The notes beneath the pieces were generated by a model, which saw only the letters and a program-made list of their open reading frames with translations, was not told where the DNA came from and did not search any database. Positions 15,748-23,273 of a DNA stretch of 64,000 nucleotides are shown piece by piece; the stretch's first letter is position 1; the number at the start of each line of letters is the position of its first letter. The translations under genes and the position numbers were made by a program. Source of the DNA: Kordia antarctica (GTDB taxonomy: Bacteria; Bacteroidota; Bacteroidia; Flavobacteriales; Flavobacteriaceae); the NCBI RefSeq assembly GCF_009901525.1, contig NZ_CP019288.1, positions 4,245,501 to 4,309,500 on the forward strand, written 5' to 3'.

Positions 15748-16008
15748 ATGATACGCAAAGAACAACGTAGAAAACTCAAAGAAGTTTTGGGATATCATTA
15801 TACAGAAGGCGTTTTAAAAATCTTAAAGGAAAAGAAAATAACGAGTAGAAACAACAAACCTTATGGTTCGTCAATGATTCGAAATGTGTTTAATGGTTTG
15901 AATGAGAACGAAGACATAGAAAATGCTATTATAGCGTTGTTTATTCGTACGCAAGAAGACGTTAAGGAGACTTTTGAAGAACGAAATCGAATATTAGGCA
16001 TTTCATAA
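15748..16008 (+). CDS. Small DNA-binding-like protein, 86 aa
   Basis: Basic N-terminus ('IRKEQRRKLKEVLGYHYTEG'), then 'LKEKKITSRNNKPYGSSMIR', a 'VFNGLNENEDIENAI' segment and a charged C-terminus. The arrangement resembles small HTH proteins next to phage-like repressors in flavobacteria, but no firm family is recognised. It is divergent from the decayed regulator and has an inverted repeat just upstream. Confidence 0.65.
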   Translation: MIRKEQRRKLKEVLGYHYTEGVLKILKEKKITSRNNKPYGSSMIRNVFNGLNENEDIENAIIALFIRTQEDVKETFEERNRILGIS

Positions 16009-16121
16009 GCTCATATGTAGTAGTTTACATCTGAAATTCCCCCAATAATTGTAGCTAACTAAAATTAGTTTAAATTTACATTCACAATAATTGAGGAATA
16101 GTTATTGTAAATGTCTAATAT

Positions 16122-16736
16122 ATGGATATAGTTTTAGCAGTATTAATTGGAGGAATTGTCTCTTATTTTTTATATGATTTCATCGGTAAAAGACAATCGG
16201 AAAAGCGTACAATACATCAATCACAGGTATTAATTGATAAAATTAAGAGTGTTTGTAGGCTAACAACTGTTGAAGGCGATTTCAGTGAAATTTATCATTA
16301 CGAAGATAAATCAGCACACTTTCTACGTATGCTTTTTAGTAAAAAACGCGCGCTTATTGTAATTAAAGCAAAAGCAAGTGTTGGATATGATTTGAAAAAA
16401 TTACGTTTGGAATCAGACAAGGACAAAAAACAAGTGCGAATTATTCATTTTCCACAACCAGAAATTTTAACCGTTGAGACAGATTTTACATATTATGATA
16501 AAAAAGATGGTTTGTTGAATAAATTTAGCGCTGAAGATCTTACAAAACTAAACAAAGAAGCAAAACAACACATTATTGATAAAGTTCCGCAAAGTGGTTT
16601 GCTAGAATCTGCTAAAAAAGAAGCCTTAGACGCAATTTTGATTATTGAAAAAATTGTAGAAACTATCGGTTGGGAATTGGATTACTCTGAAATAACACTT
16701 CCAGAAGAAGATATATCATATTTGAAGAAGAACTAA
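16122..16736 (+). CDS. DUF4230 family membrane-anchored protein
   Basis: 204 residues. One N-terminal helix (1-20), then a soluble domain with the DUF4230 features: an early 'LTTVEGDFSEIYHYED', 'RALIVIKAKASVGYDLKKL', 'IHFPQPEILTVETDFTYYD' and a C-terminal amphipathic helix ending 'GWELDY'. It presumably sits outside the cytoplasm on a membrane anchor. Function unknown. AACTAA-N2-TTAGTT lies at 16057-16070 upstream. It resembles the dyad at 1248 but has a shorter spacer. Confidence 0.8.
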   Translation: MDIVLAVLIGGIVSYFLYDFIGKRQSEKRTIHQSQVLIDKIKSVCRLTTVEGDFSEIYHYEDKSAHFLRMLFSKKRALIVIKAKASVGYDLKKLRLESDKDKKQVRIIHFPQPEILTVETDFTYYDKKDGLLNKFSAEDLTKLNKEAKQHIIDKVPQSGLLESAKKEALDAILIIEKIVETIGWELDYSEITLPEEDISYLKKN

Positions 16737-16907
16737 ACAATCAATAGTTGTTCTTAAAATACTACATACTAGAAGCTTGCATTTATTTTTAAAGCTAAAA
16801 GCGGCTCAAAATTAAAAATATATAGAAGTTGATTTATCACTATGTATTTCATCGATAATTTATATTCATTTAAAGAAAACTTCCTCAGTTTCTAAACATT
16901 CTTGCCG

Positions 16908-16915
16908 TATATTTG
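16908..16915 (+). promoter_or_regulatory. -7 element before the 16939 small ORF
   Basis: TATATTTG fits TAnnTTTG exactly and lies 24 bp before an ATG. The base sequence 19 bp upstream is TCAG rather than TTTG. Confidence 0.5.
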
Positions 16916-16938
16916 CCGCAATCGAAATAACAAATACG

Positions 16939-17076
16939 ATGTCACTAATTGATAAAGTAGTTTATTATCTGAATGATGTTCTTATAAGCCTGGATATCGC
17001 GCCTACTCAAAAAACAGATATTAAAGAAAAAAATAATAGTAAAACTTCGCACAACAACTCAGATGTAAACGCCTAG
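16939..17076 (+). CDS. Possible 45-residue small protein
   Basis: An ATG follows a consensus -7 box at a normal distance. The frame encodes 45 residues beginning 'MSLIDKVVYYLNDVLISLDI', with an amphipathic helix, then a Lys/Asn/Ser-rich hydrophilic tail, ending at TAG 17074-17076. No family recognised. The ~400-bp stretch 16737-17149 holds nothing else I can support. Confidence 0.4.
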   Translation: MSLIDKVVYYLNDVLISLDIAPTQKTDIKEKNNSKTSHNNSDVNA

Positions 17077-17149
17077 TTCTTGGTGTTTCAATTTTAAAAT
17101 ACATGGATGAATTCGTAGGATTTTTATATCTTGCTTTCAAATTGAGTGT

Positions 17150-17521
17150 ATGAATATTGAATTGCTAAGAGAATATTGCATTTCCAAACCAGCAGTTACA
17201 GAGGAATTTCCTTTTGATCAAGACGTATTGGTTTTCAAAGTTTTAGGTAAAATGTATGCGCTAACTTCTCTAAAAGGTTGGGAAGCAGGAACAGCTTCAA
17301 TCAATCTAAAATGCGATCCAGAAAAAGCAGAAGAACTTCGTGAAGCATATGAAAGTATCAAACCAGGATTTCATATGAGTAAAACACATTGGAATACTGT
17401 GGAACTTTATCAAGGAGAACTTTCAACAAAATTCATTCAAGAACTTATAGATGATTCCTATTATTTAGTCATCCAAGGAATGACCAAAAAACAAAAAGCA
17501 GCATTAGAAAATTACCAGTAA
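17150..17521 (+). CDS. MmcQ/YjbR-like protein
   Basis: 123 residues, the normal length. Family pattern 'LREYCISKPAVTEEFPFDQD', 'FKVLGKMYAL', 'INLKCDPEKAEELREAYESI', 'PGFHMSKTHWNTVEL' and the terminal 'LIDDSYYLVIQGMTKKQK'. The fold resembles a double-stranded DNA-binding CyaY-like domain. The biological role is not established. It is followed 13 bp later by a DUF1272 gene, likely co-transcribed. Confidence 0.92.
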   Translation: MNIELLREYCISKPAVTEEFPFDQDVLVFKVLGKMYALTSLKGWEAGTASINLKCDPEKAEELREAYESIKPGFHMSKTHWNTVELYQGELSTKFIQELIDDSYYLVIQGMTKKQKAALENYQ

Positions 17522-17534
17522 ATACAATCGCTAT

Positions 17535-17831
17535 ATGTTAGAAATTCGACCAAACTGCGAACATTGCAACAAAGATTTACTTTCTGATTCGCAGGAAGCA
17601 ATGATTTGCACATTTGAATGTACGTATTGCGAAAGCTGTGTAACTGGAATTTTAAAAAATGTATGCCCAAATTGTGGAGGAGATTTTACCAAGCGACCAA
17701 TTCGCCCTGAAAAACTGCTAGAAAAATATCCGCCAAGCGCAAAACGTGTGTACAATCCTACTGATTTGTCAGCACATTACCAGCGAATTACCGCAATAAA
17801 AGCGGAAACAATCAATAAAACAAAAAATTAA
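17535..17831 (+). CDS. DUF1272 zinc-ribbon-like protein
   Basis: 98 residues. Cys pairs 'CEHC', 'CTYCESC' and 'CPNCGG' suggest bound zinc, and 'LEIRPNCEHC' with 'KNVCPNCGGDFTKRPIRP' is the DUF1272 signature. Such proteins are small cytosolic putative metal-binding proteins of unknown function. Coupled to the MmcQ-like gene by a 13-bp gap. Confidence 0.9.
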   Translation: MLEIRPNCEHCNKDLLSDSQEAMICTFECTYCESCVTGILKNVCPNCGGDFTKRPIRPEKLLEKYPPSAKRVYNPTDLSAHYQRITAIKAETINKTKN

Positions 17832-17963
17832 CAAAACCATTAGTCTATATTAAAAGGTTATTCAACCCTTATTAATTTTCGTTTAATCGAAAGATGCTCA
17901 CTTTCTAAAAGATAAACAGGAAATTTACGAATCAATTGCTGAATAGTACACTAAAACTAATAA

Positions 17964-18374
17964 ATGGAAAATCTTTCGTTTTTATTTATCGAAGATGACG
18001 AGATTGAAGTATTAAAGTTCAAAAAATCCTTAAAAAAACTAGGATTTACGCACCGAATACTTGAAGCTAAGAATGGAGAGGAAGCACTAGAAATCTTGAG
18101 AAAAAAAGAAGATTTGCCTAATGTCATTCTGTTAGATTTGAACATGCCTAAAATGAACGGACTTGAGTTTTTAAAAGAACTTAAAGATGATATCCACTTG
18201 CGTTATATTCCAGCAATTATTGTAACCACATCTAACAATCACCAAGACATGTTGGAAAGTTATAAACTTGGAATTGCAGGTTACATCATAAAACCATTAC
18301 GATACGAAGATTACATAGCTAAAATACAATGTGTTGTAGACTATTGGATGGTAAATGAAGTCATCAACTTCTAA
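17964..18374 (+). CDS. Single-domain response regulator (Rcp1-like)
   Basis: 136 residues, receiver domain only. Acidic pocket 'FIEDDE' (10-13), phospho-acceptor Asp58 in 'LLDLNMPKMNG', Thr in 'VTTSNN' (about 88) and Lys110 in 'GYIIKP'. No output domain. It begins the signalling cluster up to 21655 and probably exchanges phosphate with the kinase or the Hpt protein downstream. The 150-bp gap to the kinase suggests a separate promoter. Confidence 0.93.
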   Translation: MENLSFLFIEDDEIEVLKFKKSLKKLGFTHRILEAKNGEEALEILRKKEDLPNVILLDLNMPKMNGLEFLKELKDDIHLRYIPAIIVTTSNNHQDMLESYKLGIAGYIIKPLRYEDYIAKIQCVVDYWMVNEVINF

Positions 18375-18525
18375 TTACAATACACTACTAAAATTCTTCC
18401 TTTTTTATATTTCTTCTACCTCGCAGAAATATAGGTTTTCAGTTAATTTCTTTAAAGAACTAAAAAAAGTATACGGAATTTAGTATATTCAAGCGCAAAA
18501 CCCCAAGCATTTAGATTAGCGTTCA

Positions 18526-20589
18526 ATGAAAGATACAATTCAATCCCTCAAACTAGCTCTTCAGAACGAAAAAAAAGCACGCGAACAAGCGGAAGAAATA
18601 CTCTTACATCGCACAAGCGAATTGTTAGAAGTACGCGAAGCACTACAAGCCAAAATTACGGAATACGATGTTTTTTTTGAGAATTTACTCGACTCATTTA
18701 TTGTCATGGACACAATGGGAAATGTGATCAAAATGAATGATGCTGCCGTGAAACTATTTGGCTATGACATTAAAGAAGAAGAGTTTAATGTTGTCAATAT
18801 CATTTACAGAGAAGACTTCGAATATGCAATGAATTCTTTTGCAAAACTCATAGAAAATGGCTCTTTTCCAAACTACGAAGCAAGAGTTTATACCAAAGAT
18901 AAACAGGTAAAATGGGTTCAAATCAACTCAAGCTTAATCTATAATGAAGAAGGTGAAATTATTGCAGCGCAAGGTGTTGTAAGAGATATTACGGAAGCCA
19001 AAGAAAATGCCGCTGACTATGAAGAACAACGTGAACAATTGGCAACTATTGTAGATAATTCTACATTAGGAATTGTGTTAGCGCAAGATCGAAAAATCAT
19101 TAAAACGAATAAAGCTTTCCAAAAACTAGTGCAATATTCAGAAGAAGAATTAGTAGGATTTCCTTATGAAAAACTATCTTTTGATGAATCAATTGGAGAA
19201 TTACGACTGTTGTATGACCAAATGCACAATGGAGAAATAAATCAATACAGCACTAAAAAAAAATACAAGCGTAAAGACGGAACTTCTTTTTTATCCAAAA
19301 CAAATGTAACAGGAGTTCGTGACGCGCAAGGAAAAATAAAATATCAATTGGCGCTCATTGAAGATGTAACAGAAAAATACAAAAGGCGTTTGATGTTAAA
19401 TACATTAAACAGTTTAACACGTTCGTTTATTGGAAAACTGACCATTCACGATATTGCTTGGGAAATAGCAAACGTAACAGCACACGATTTAGAATTTGAA
19501 GATTGCGTCGTGTATTTAGTCAACAAAAAAACAAAACTCTTAGAGCAAATTGCAGGTTACGGCGCACAAGTAGACAAGAATAAAGAAATCATAAACAAAA
19601 TTTACATTCCGTTTGGCAAAGGACTTGTCGGTCATGTAGCGCAAACAGGAAAAGCCGAATTGATAAACGACACAACCAAAGATAAACGTTATGTAGTTGA
19701 CGATAAAAGACGCTCTTCTGAAATTACAGTTCCTATCATTGTCAATGGTGAAGTTGTCGGGATTATAGATTCTGAAAACTCAGTCAAAAACTTCTTCACC
19801 AAAGAACACTTGCGACTTCTAAAAAATGTTGCAGACTTAGTGTCAATTCAATTGACAAATGCTGTAAACCTAGAACGTAGAATAGAAGCGGAAAGTCAAA
19901 ACGAAGAATTGTTAGAAAACTTAAAACGAAGTAACAAAGAACTTCGTGATTTCGCACATATTGTTTCGCACGATTTAAAATCGCCTTTGCGAAGTATAAA
20001 TGCGTTAGTATCTTGGTTTCAAGAAGATTATGAAGAAGTTTTAGATGAAGGTGCTAATGAAACTTTCGAGAAATTAAACAACAAATTAGAGCAAATGGAC
20101 GCGCTGATTGACGGGATTTTGCGGTATTCTAGTGTGAATGATAAAAGTGTATTAATCGTACAAAAAGTTAAAGTCAAGGAAATTTTAGAAGAAATACAAA
20201 CAATTTTATACATTCCGGAGCACATTCAATTTATCTTTCCAGAAGATTTACCAATAATTAAAGCCGATAAAACACGTATCAAACAATTGTTTCAAAACTT
20301 AATTAGTAATGCAATTGATTACGTAGATAAGGAAGACGGAAAAATAGAAGTGAAGTTCAAAGAGTTGAAATACTATTGGAAGTTTTCTGTTTCTGACAAT
20401 GGAATCGGAATTGCTAAAGCGTATCATGATAAAATTTTCAAAATATTTCAAACCTTAGATACAAAAGGAAAATCTACAGGAATTGGATTATCTATTGTGA
20501 AAAAAATTATTGAGCTTTACAAAGGAGATATTTATTTAGAATCTGAAGAAGGAAAAGGAACAACATTCTTCTTTAAACTTAAAAAATAA
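18526..20589 (+). CDS. PAS-PAS-GAF sensor histidine kinase
   Basis: 687 residues, cytoplasmic (no membrane helix). Order: short coiled coil (1-45), PAS 1 (about 45-165), PAS 2 (about 170-290), GAF (about 300-450, 'PFGKGLVGHVAQTGK'), HisKA with phospho-His482 in 'FAHIVSHDLKSPLRSI', then HATPase_c with 'NLISNAIDY', 'DNGIGIA' and 'GKSTGIGLSIVKKI'. Together these indicate a ligand- or redox-sensing soluble kinase. An Hpt protein starts 1 bp after it and a LytTR regulator follows, indicating a phosphorelay. Confidence 0.95.
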   Translation: MKDTIQSLKLALQNEKKAREQAEEILLHRTSELLEVREALQAKITEYDVFFENLLDSFIVMDTMGNVIKMNDAAVKLFGYDIKEEEFNVVNIIYREDFEYAMNSFAKLIENGSFPNYEARVYTKDKQVKWVQINSSLIYNEEGEIIAAQGVVRDITEAKENAADYEEQREQLATIVDNSTLGIVLAQDRKIIKTNKAFQKLVQYSEEELVGFPYEKLSFDESIGELRLLYDQMHNGEINQYSTKKKYKRKDGTSFLSKTNVTGVRDAQGKIKYQLALIEDVTEKYKRRLMLNTLNSLTRSFIGKLTIHDIAWEIANVTAHDLEFEDCVVYLVNKKTKLLEQIAGYGAQVDKNKEIINKIYIPFGKGLVGHVAQTGKAELINDTTKDKRYVVDDKRRSSEITVPIIVNGEVVGIIDSENSVKNFFTKEHLRLLKNVADLVSIQLTNAVNLERRIEAESQNEELLENLKRSNKELRDFAHIVSHDLKSPLRSINALVSWFQEDYEEVLDEGANETFEKLNNKLEQMDALIDGILRYSSVNDKSVLIVQKVKVKEILEEIQTILYIPEHIQFIFPEDLPIIKADKTRIKQLFQNLISNAIDYVDKEDGKIEVKFKELKYYWKFSVSDNGIGIAKAYHDKIFKIFQTLDTKGKSTGIGLSIVKKIIELYKGDIYLESEEGKGTTFFFKLKK

Positions 20590-20590
20590 A

Positions 20591-20914
20591 ATGCAGCTAG
20601 AAAGTCCAAATTTATCCTACATAAAAGAACTTGCCGATGGCGACACGGAGTTTGAAGCAAAATTAATTTCAATCCTAAAAAAAGAACTTCCAAAAGAAAA
20701 AGAAGCGTTTATAAAAAGTGTTCATGCAAAAAACTATCAAAATTCAGCAGAGCTCGTGCATAAAATTAAACATAAAATTAGTATTTTGGGGCTTGAAAAA
20801 AGTTATGAGTTTTCAATTTCCTTTGAAGAAGAACTGAAAAATGACAATCCCCAACATTATGAGGCATTTCTCAGCATTTTGCAAAACATGGAAGAATTTT
20901 TAATTACTATATAA
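20591..20914 (+). CDS. Hpt (histidine phosphotransfer) protein
   Basis: 107 residues, all-helical. His57 in 'SAELVHKIKHKISILGLE' fits the Hpt HxLKG-type site although Lys-His replaces Lys-Gly. Being directly between a histidine kinase and a response regulator, it should shuttle phosphate between the receivers at 17964 and 20927. A separately encoded Hpt beside a LytTR regulator is less common than a two-step pair. Confidence 0.8.
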   Translation: MQLESPNLSYIKELADGDTEFEAKLISILKKELPKEKEAFIKSVHAKNYQNSAELVHKIKHKISILGLEKSYEFSISFEEELKNDNPQHYEAFLSILQNMEEFLITI

Positions 20915-20926
20915 GACTACCTACTT

Positions 20927-21655
20927 ATGAAATGTATAATTGTAGATGATGAAGCCACTGCAAGAGCAATCACAAAACAGTTGTGTAAAAAGATTGAAAT
21001 GCTCACAATTGCAGAAGAATTTGATAACGCGATTGACGCTATAAAATATCTAAACACGAATGGAGTTGATCTTATCTTTTTAGATATACACATGCCAACA
21101 TTCTCAGGATTTGATTTCATTCAAACCTTAAAAAACCCGCCACAAATCATTCTCACAACTTCTGATAAAAACTTTGCGTTAGATGCGTTTGAATATGATT
21201 GTGTCATTGATTACTTAGTAAAACCAATAACACCAGAACGTTTTGCCAAAGCTGTTGCGCGTATAAACGATCGAAATACGACAGCTGCAACAACAACGAT
21301 TGAAGATGCTGCGCCTGCAATTCCTGAAGAAACGTCAATAGCAGGAAACAATCTATATGTAAATATTGATCGTCGTTTGGTAAAAATCAACATTCCAGAT
21401 ATTTACCTAATAGAAGCAAAAGGTGATTACATAAAAATAAAGGCAGAAGACAAAAACTACATTGTACATTCTACACTGAAAAAAATTGAAGAAAAACTAC
21501 CGAGTAACTTATTCTTAAAAGTGCATCGTTCATACATAATTAACACGACTAAAATTGTTGATATTGAAGACAATAGTGTTTTAATAAAGCAAGACGTCAT
21601 TCCTGTAAGTAGAGCAAACCGAAAAGAACTAATGCAACGCTTAAATCTTTTATAA
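20927..21655 (+). CDS. LytTR-family response regulator
   Basis: 242 residues. Receiver with 'IIVDDE', phospho-acceptor Asp53 in 'LIFLDIHMP', and Lys99 in 'DYLVKPIT'. An Ala/Thr-rich linker (about 115-140) leads to a LytTR DNA-binding domain with 'DIYLIEAKGDYIKI', 'KLPSNLFLKVHRSYIINTTK' and 'IPVSRANRKEL'. It is the probable output of the kinase/Hpt cluster. Target promoters are not identifiable here. Confidence 0.95.
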   Translation: MKCIIVDDEATARAITKQLCKKIEMLTIAEEFDNAIDAIKYLNTNGVDLIFLDIHMPTFSGFDFIQTLKNPPQIILTTSDKNFALDAFEYDCVIDYLVKPITPERFAKAVARINDRNTTAATTTIEDAAPAIPEETSIAGNNLYVNIDRRLVKINIPDIYLIEAKGDYIKIKAEDKNYIVHSTLKKIEEKLPSNLFLKVHRSYIINTTKIVDIEDNSVLIKQDVIPVSRANRKELMQRLNLL

Positions 21656-21780
21656 GTTTAGAACGTTCGTCGAAACTTTCATTACTATTCGTCTTACGCT
21701 TATAGTATTTGATGGTAAAACCGTAATTTATTTATAATAAATTTCTTATCTTTTTGTTTCCAAATTTAACCTACGAACCT

Positions 21781-22005
21781 ATGAGATGGAAAGGAAATAA
21801 AAAGTACAAGGAAGTCATTACGGAAGATGGCTACCATTTAAAAGCGGAATATATGAAAGACAGTAAGTACTGGTGGATCGTTTATAAAAACGGCGCAGTA
21901 CTATATCGAGCAATCGCTGAAAGTGAATTTGCCACAAGTCTTCAAACTGCACAAGCAAAAGCACAACAACAAATGATTAAACATCTAAAAAGTACAACTA
22001 CTTAA
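21781..22005 (+). CDS. Small hypothetical protein, 74 aa
   Basis: The ATG at 21781 gives 74 residues: 'MRWKGNKKYKEVITEDGYHL', a Trp-rich strand pair 'SKYWWIVYKNGAVLYRA' and a C-terminal amphipathic helix. The TTG at 21754 would extend the frame by nine residues but no other support is seen. It is convergent with DUF4407 and overlaps its last 4 bp. No family recognised. Confidence 0.55.
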   Translation: MRWKGNKKYKEVITEDGYHLKAEYMKDSKYWWIVYKNGAVLYRAIAESEFATSLQTAQAKAQQQMIKHLKSTTT

Positions 22006-23102
22006 AATTGTTTTTTCTGTAAATTAAAAAAAGCATCAGCCTGTAATTGCATTAATTCACGGGCTTTTTTGCGTTTGTAGGTGTATAATTCTTCTTCTTC
22101 GGCAATATCAGCATATACTTTATTGTTCAATGACTGATCTGTTTGTAACAGCGTTTTACGTTGATGAACTTTTTGCGTAACCCAAGTTTTTACAGCATCT
22201 TCTGCATCTTGAAACTTAAAATCATATTCGCCTTTTGAGGTAAATAATTTGGCAAAAATTGGAGAAGTTTCTATTGCTAAAAACAATAAAAATATAAAAA
22301 ATGATGGAAGCCAAGCCAACTCGCCAAGTGCATTTACGCGCGCCATCAAACCATCAAAACCGTCAATAATTGGTTGTGTGGTAGCTTCTTGTTCTTTCTG
22401 TTTCGTAATCAAATCAGTAATTGCGAGTTCTTTTGCGGCTACTTTTTCACTATTTTCAGCACGAAATGCTTGTAACTCTTGCAAAGCAGCATCATGTTTA
22501 TCACGCTTTTCCTGATATACTGGACCTTTTCCGATCAATTCTGTGCCTTTTCGTCCTTCCGCTTCCGCGATATACGTTTCGTACAAACCATTCACTTCTT
22601 GTTCTTTTGCAGTTACATCGTTTTTTAACCGTGTAATTTCTTGTGAGATTTGCTCGATTTCAGGTGTAAATTGTTGTGCAATTTGAGTTTTATTTGAAAG
22701 TGTCAATTCATTTTTCTGTTCCAACAACACTTGATTGATCTCTTTTTCAAAGATTTTCAATTCCAATGGTTTCGAAATAACAATCGCAATAATAACGGCT
22801 AAAATAATTCGTGGAGTTGCTTGTAAAAACTCATCAAACTTATTTTTTCGTTTTCGAAGCGTAGAAACAATAAAACGATCCAAATTAAAAATTAACAATC
22901 CCCAAATAAGTCCAAAGCCAACGGCTGCAAACGGATTATCAAAAACGGTATACAAAGCGTACGCACTTGCAATAAAAGCCATAAGCGCAGTAAAAAAGAC
23001 GGTTGCGCCAATTCCGGCGTATTTAGTTTGTTCGCCATCGCTACAATCGCGTATAAGGTTGAGGTCAACGCCTGAACAGACGAGAAAAAATTGTTTTAAC
23101 AT
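22002..23102 (-). CDS. DUF4407 family membrane protein
   Basis: 366 residues. Family N-terminus 'FLVCSGVDLNLIRDCSDGEQ' then 'KYAGIGATVFFTALMAFIA', further helices at about 60-80 and 95-115 ('FNLDRFIVST'), a long helical/coiled-coil region (about 125-240) and a last membrane helix ('WLPSFFIFLLFLAIETSPIF'). A coiled coil held by four helices. Function unknown. A 14-bp inverted repeat lies in its 5' region (23132-23189). Confidence 0.9.
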   Translation of the reverse strand: MLKQFFLVCSGVDLNLIRDCSDGEQTKYAGIGATVFFTALMAFIASAYALYTVFDNPFAAVGFGLIWGLLIFNLDRFIVSTLRKRKNKFDEFLQATPRIILAVIIAIVISKPLELKIFEKEINQVLLEQKNELTLSNKTQIAQQFTPEIEQISQEITRLKNDVTAKEQEVNGLYETYIAEAEGRKGTELIGKGPVYQEKRDKHDAALQELQAFRAENSEKVAAKELAITDLITKQKEQEATTQPIIDGFDGLMARVNALGELAWLPSFFIFLLFLAIETSPIFAKLFTSKGEYDFKFQDAEDAVKTWVTQKVHQRKTLLQTDQSLNNKVYADIAEEEELYTYKRKKARELMQLQADAFFNLQKKQF

Positions 23103-23131
23103 AATTTGATTTTTTGATTGATTGATGATGT

Positions 23132-23189
23132 TGAACTCGTTTAAATTTTTTCAATTTGCTGAAAAATCCAAAAAGTTTAAACGAGTTCA
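23132..23189. repeat. 14-bp perfect inverted repeat upstream of DUF4407
   Basis: TGAACTCGTTTAAA (23132-23145) and TTTAAACGAGTTCA (23176-23189) are perfectly complementary, with T-rich and A-rich extensions inward that lengthen the stem. The centre (about 30 nt) also has weak pairing. It lies 30 bp before the DUF4407 start codon, so it is a candidate operator or 5' leader hairpin. Confidence 0.75.
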
Positions 23190-23221
23190 TTATAAGAACG
23201 CAAAATGTGCAAAAATGTTAC

Positions 23222-23253
23222 AAAAAAAAGAGTCTCATAATTGAGACTCTTTT
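23222..23253 (-). terminator. Terminator after the second M56 gene
   Basis: AAAAGAGTCTCA / TGAGACTCTTTT stem with a 4-nt loop and a run of eight A (T on the minus transcript). 20 bp past the M56 stop codon. Confidence 0.85.
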
Positions 23254-23273
23254 ATAAATTAGTTGAAACGATT

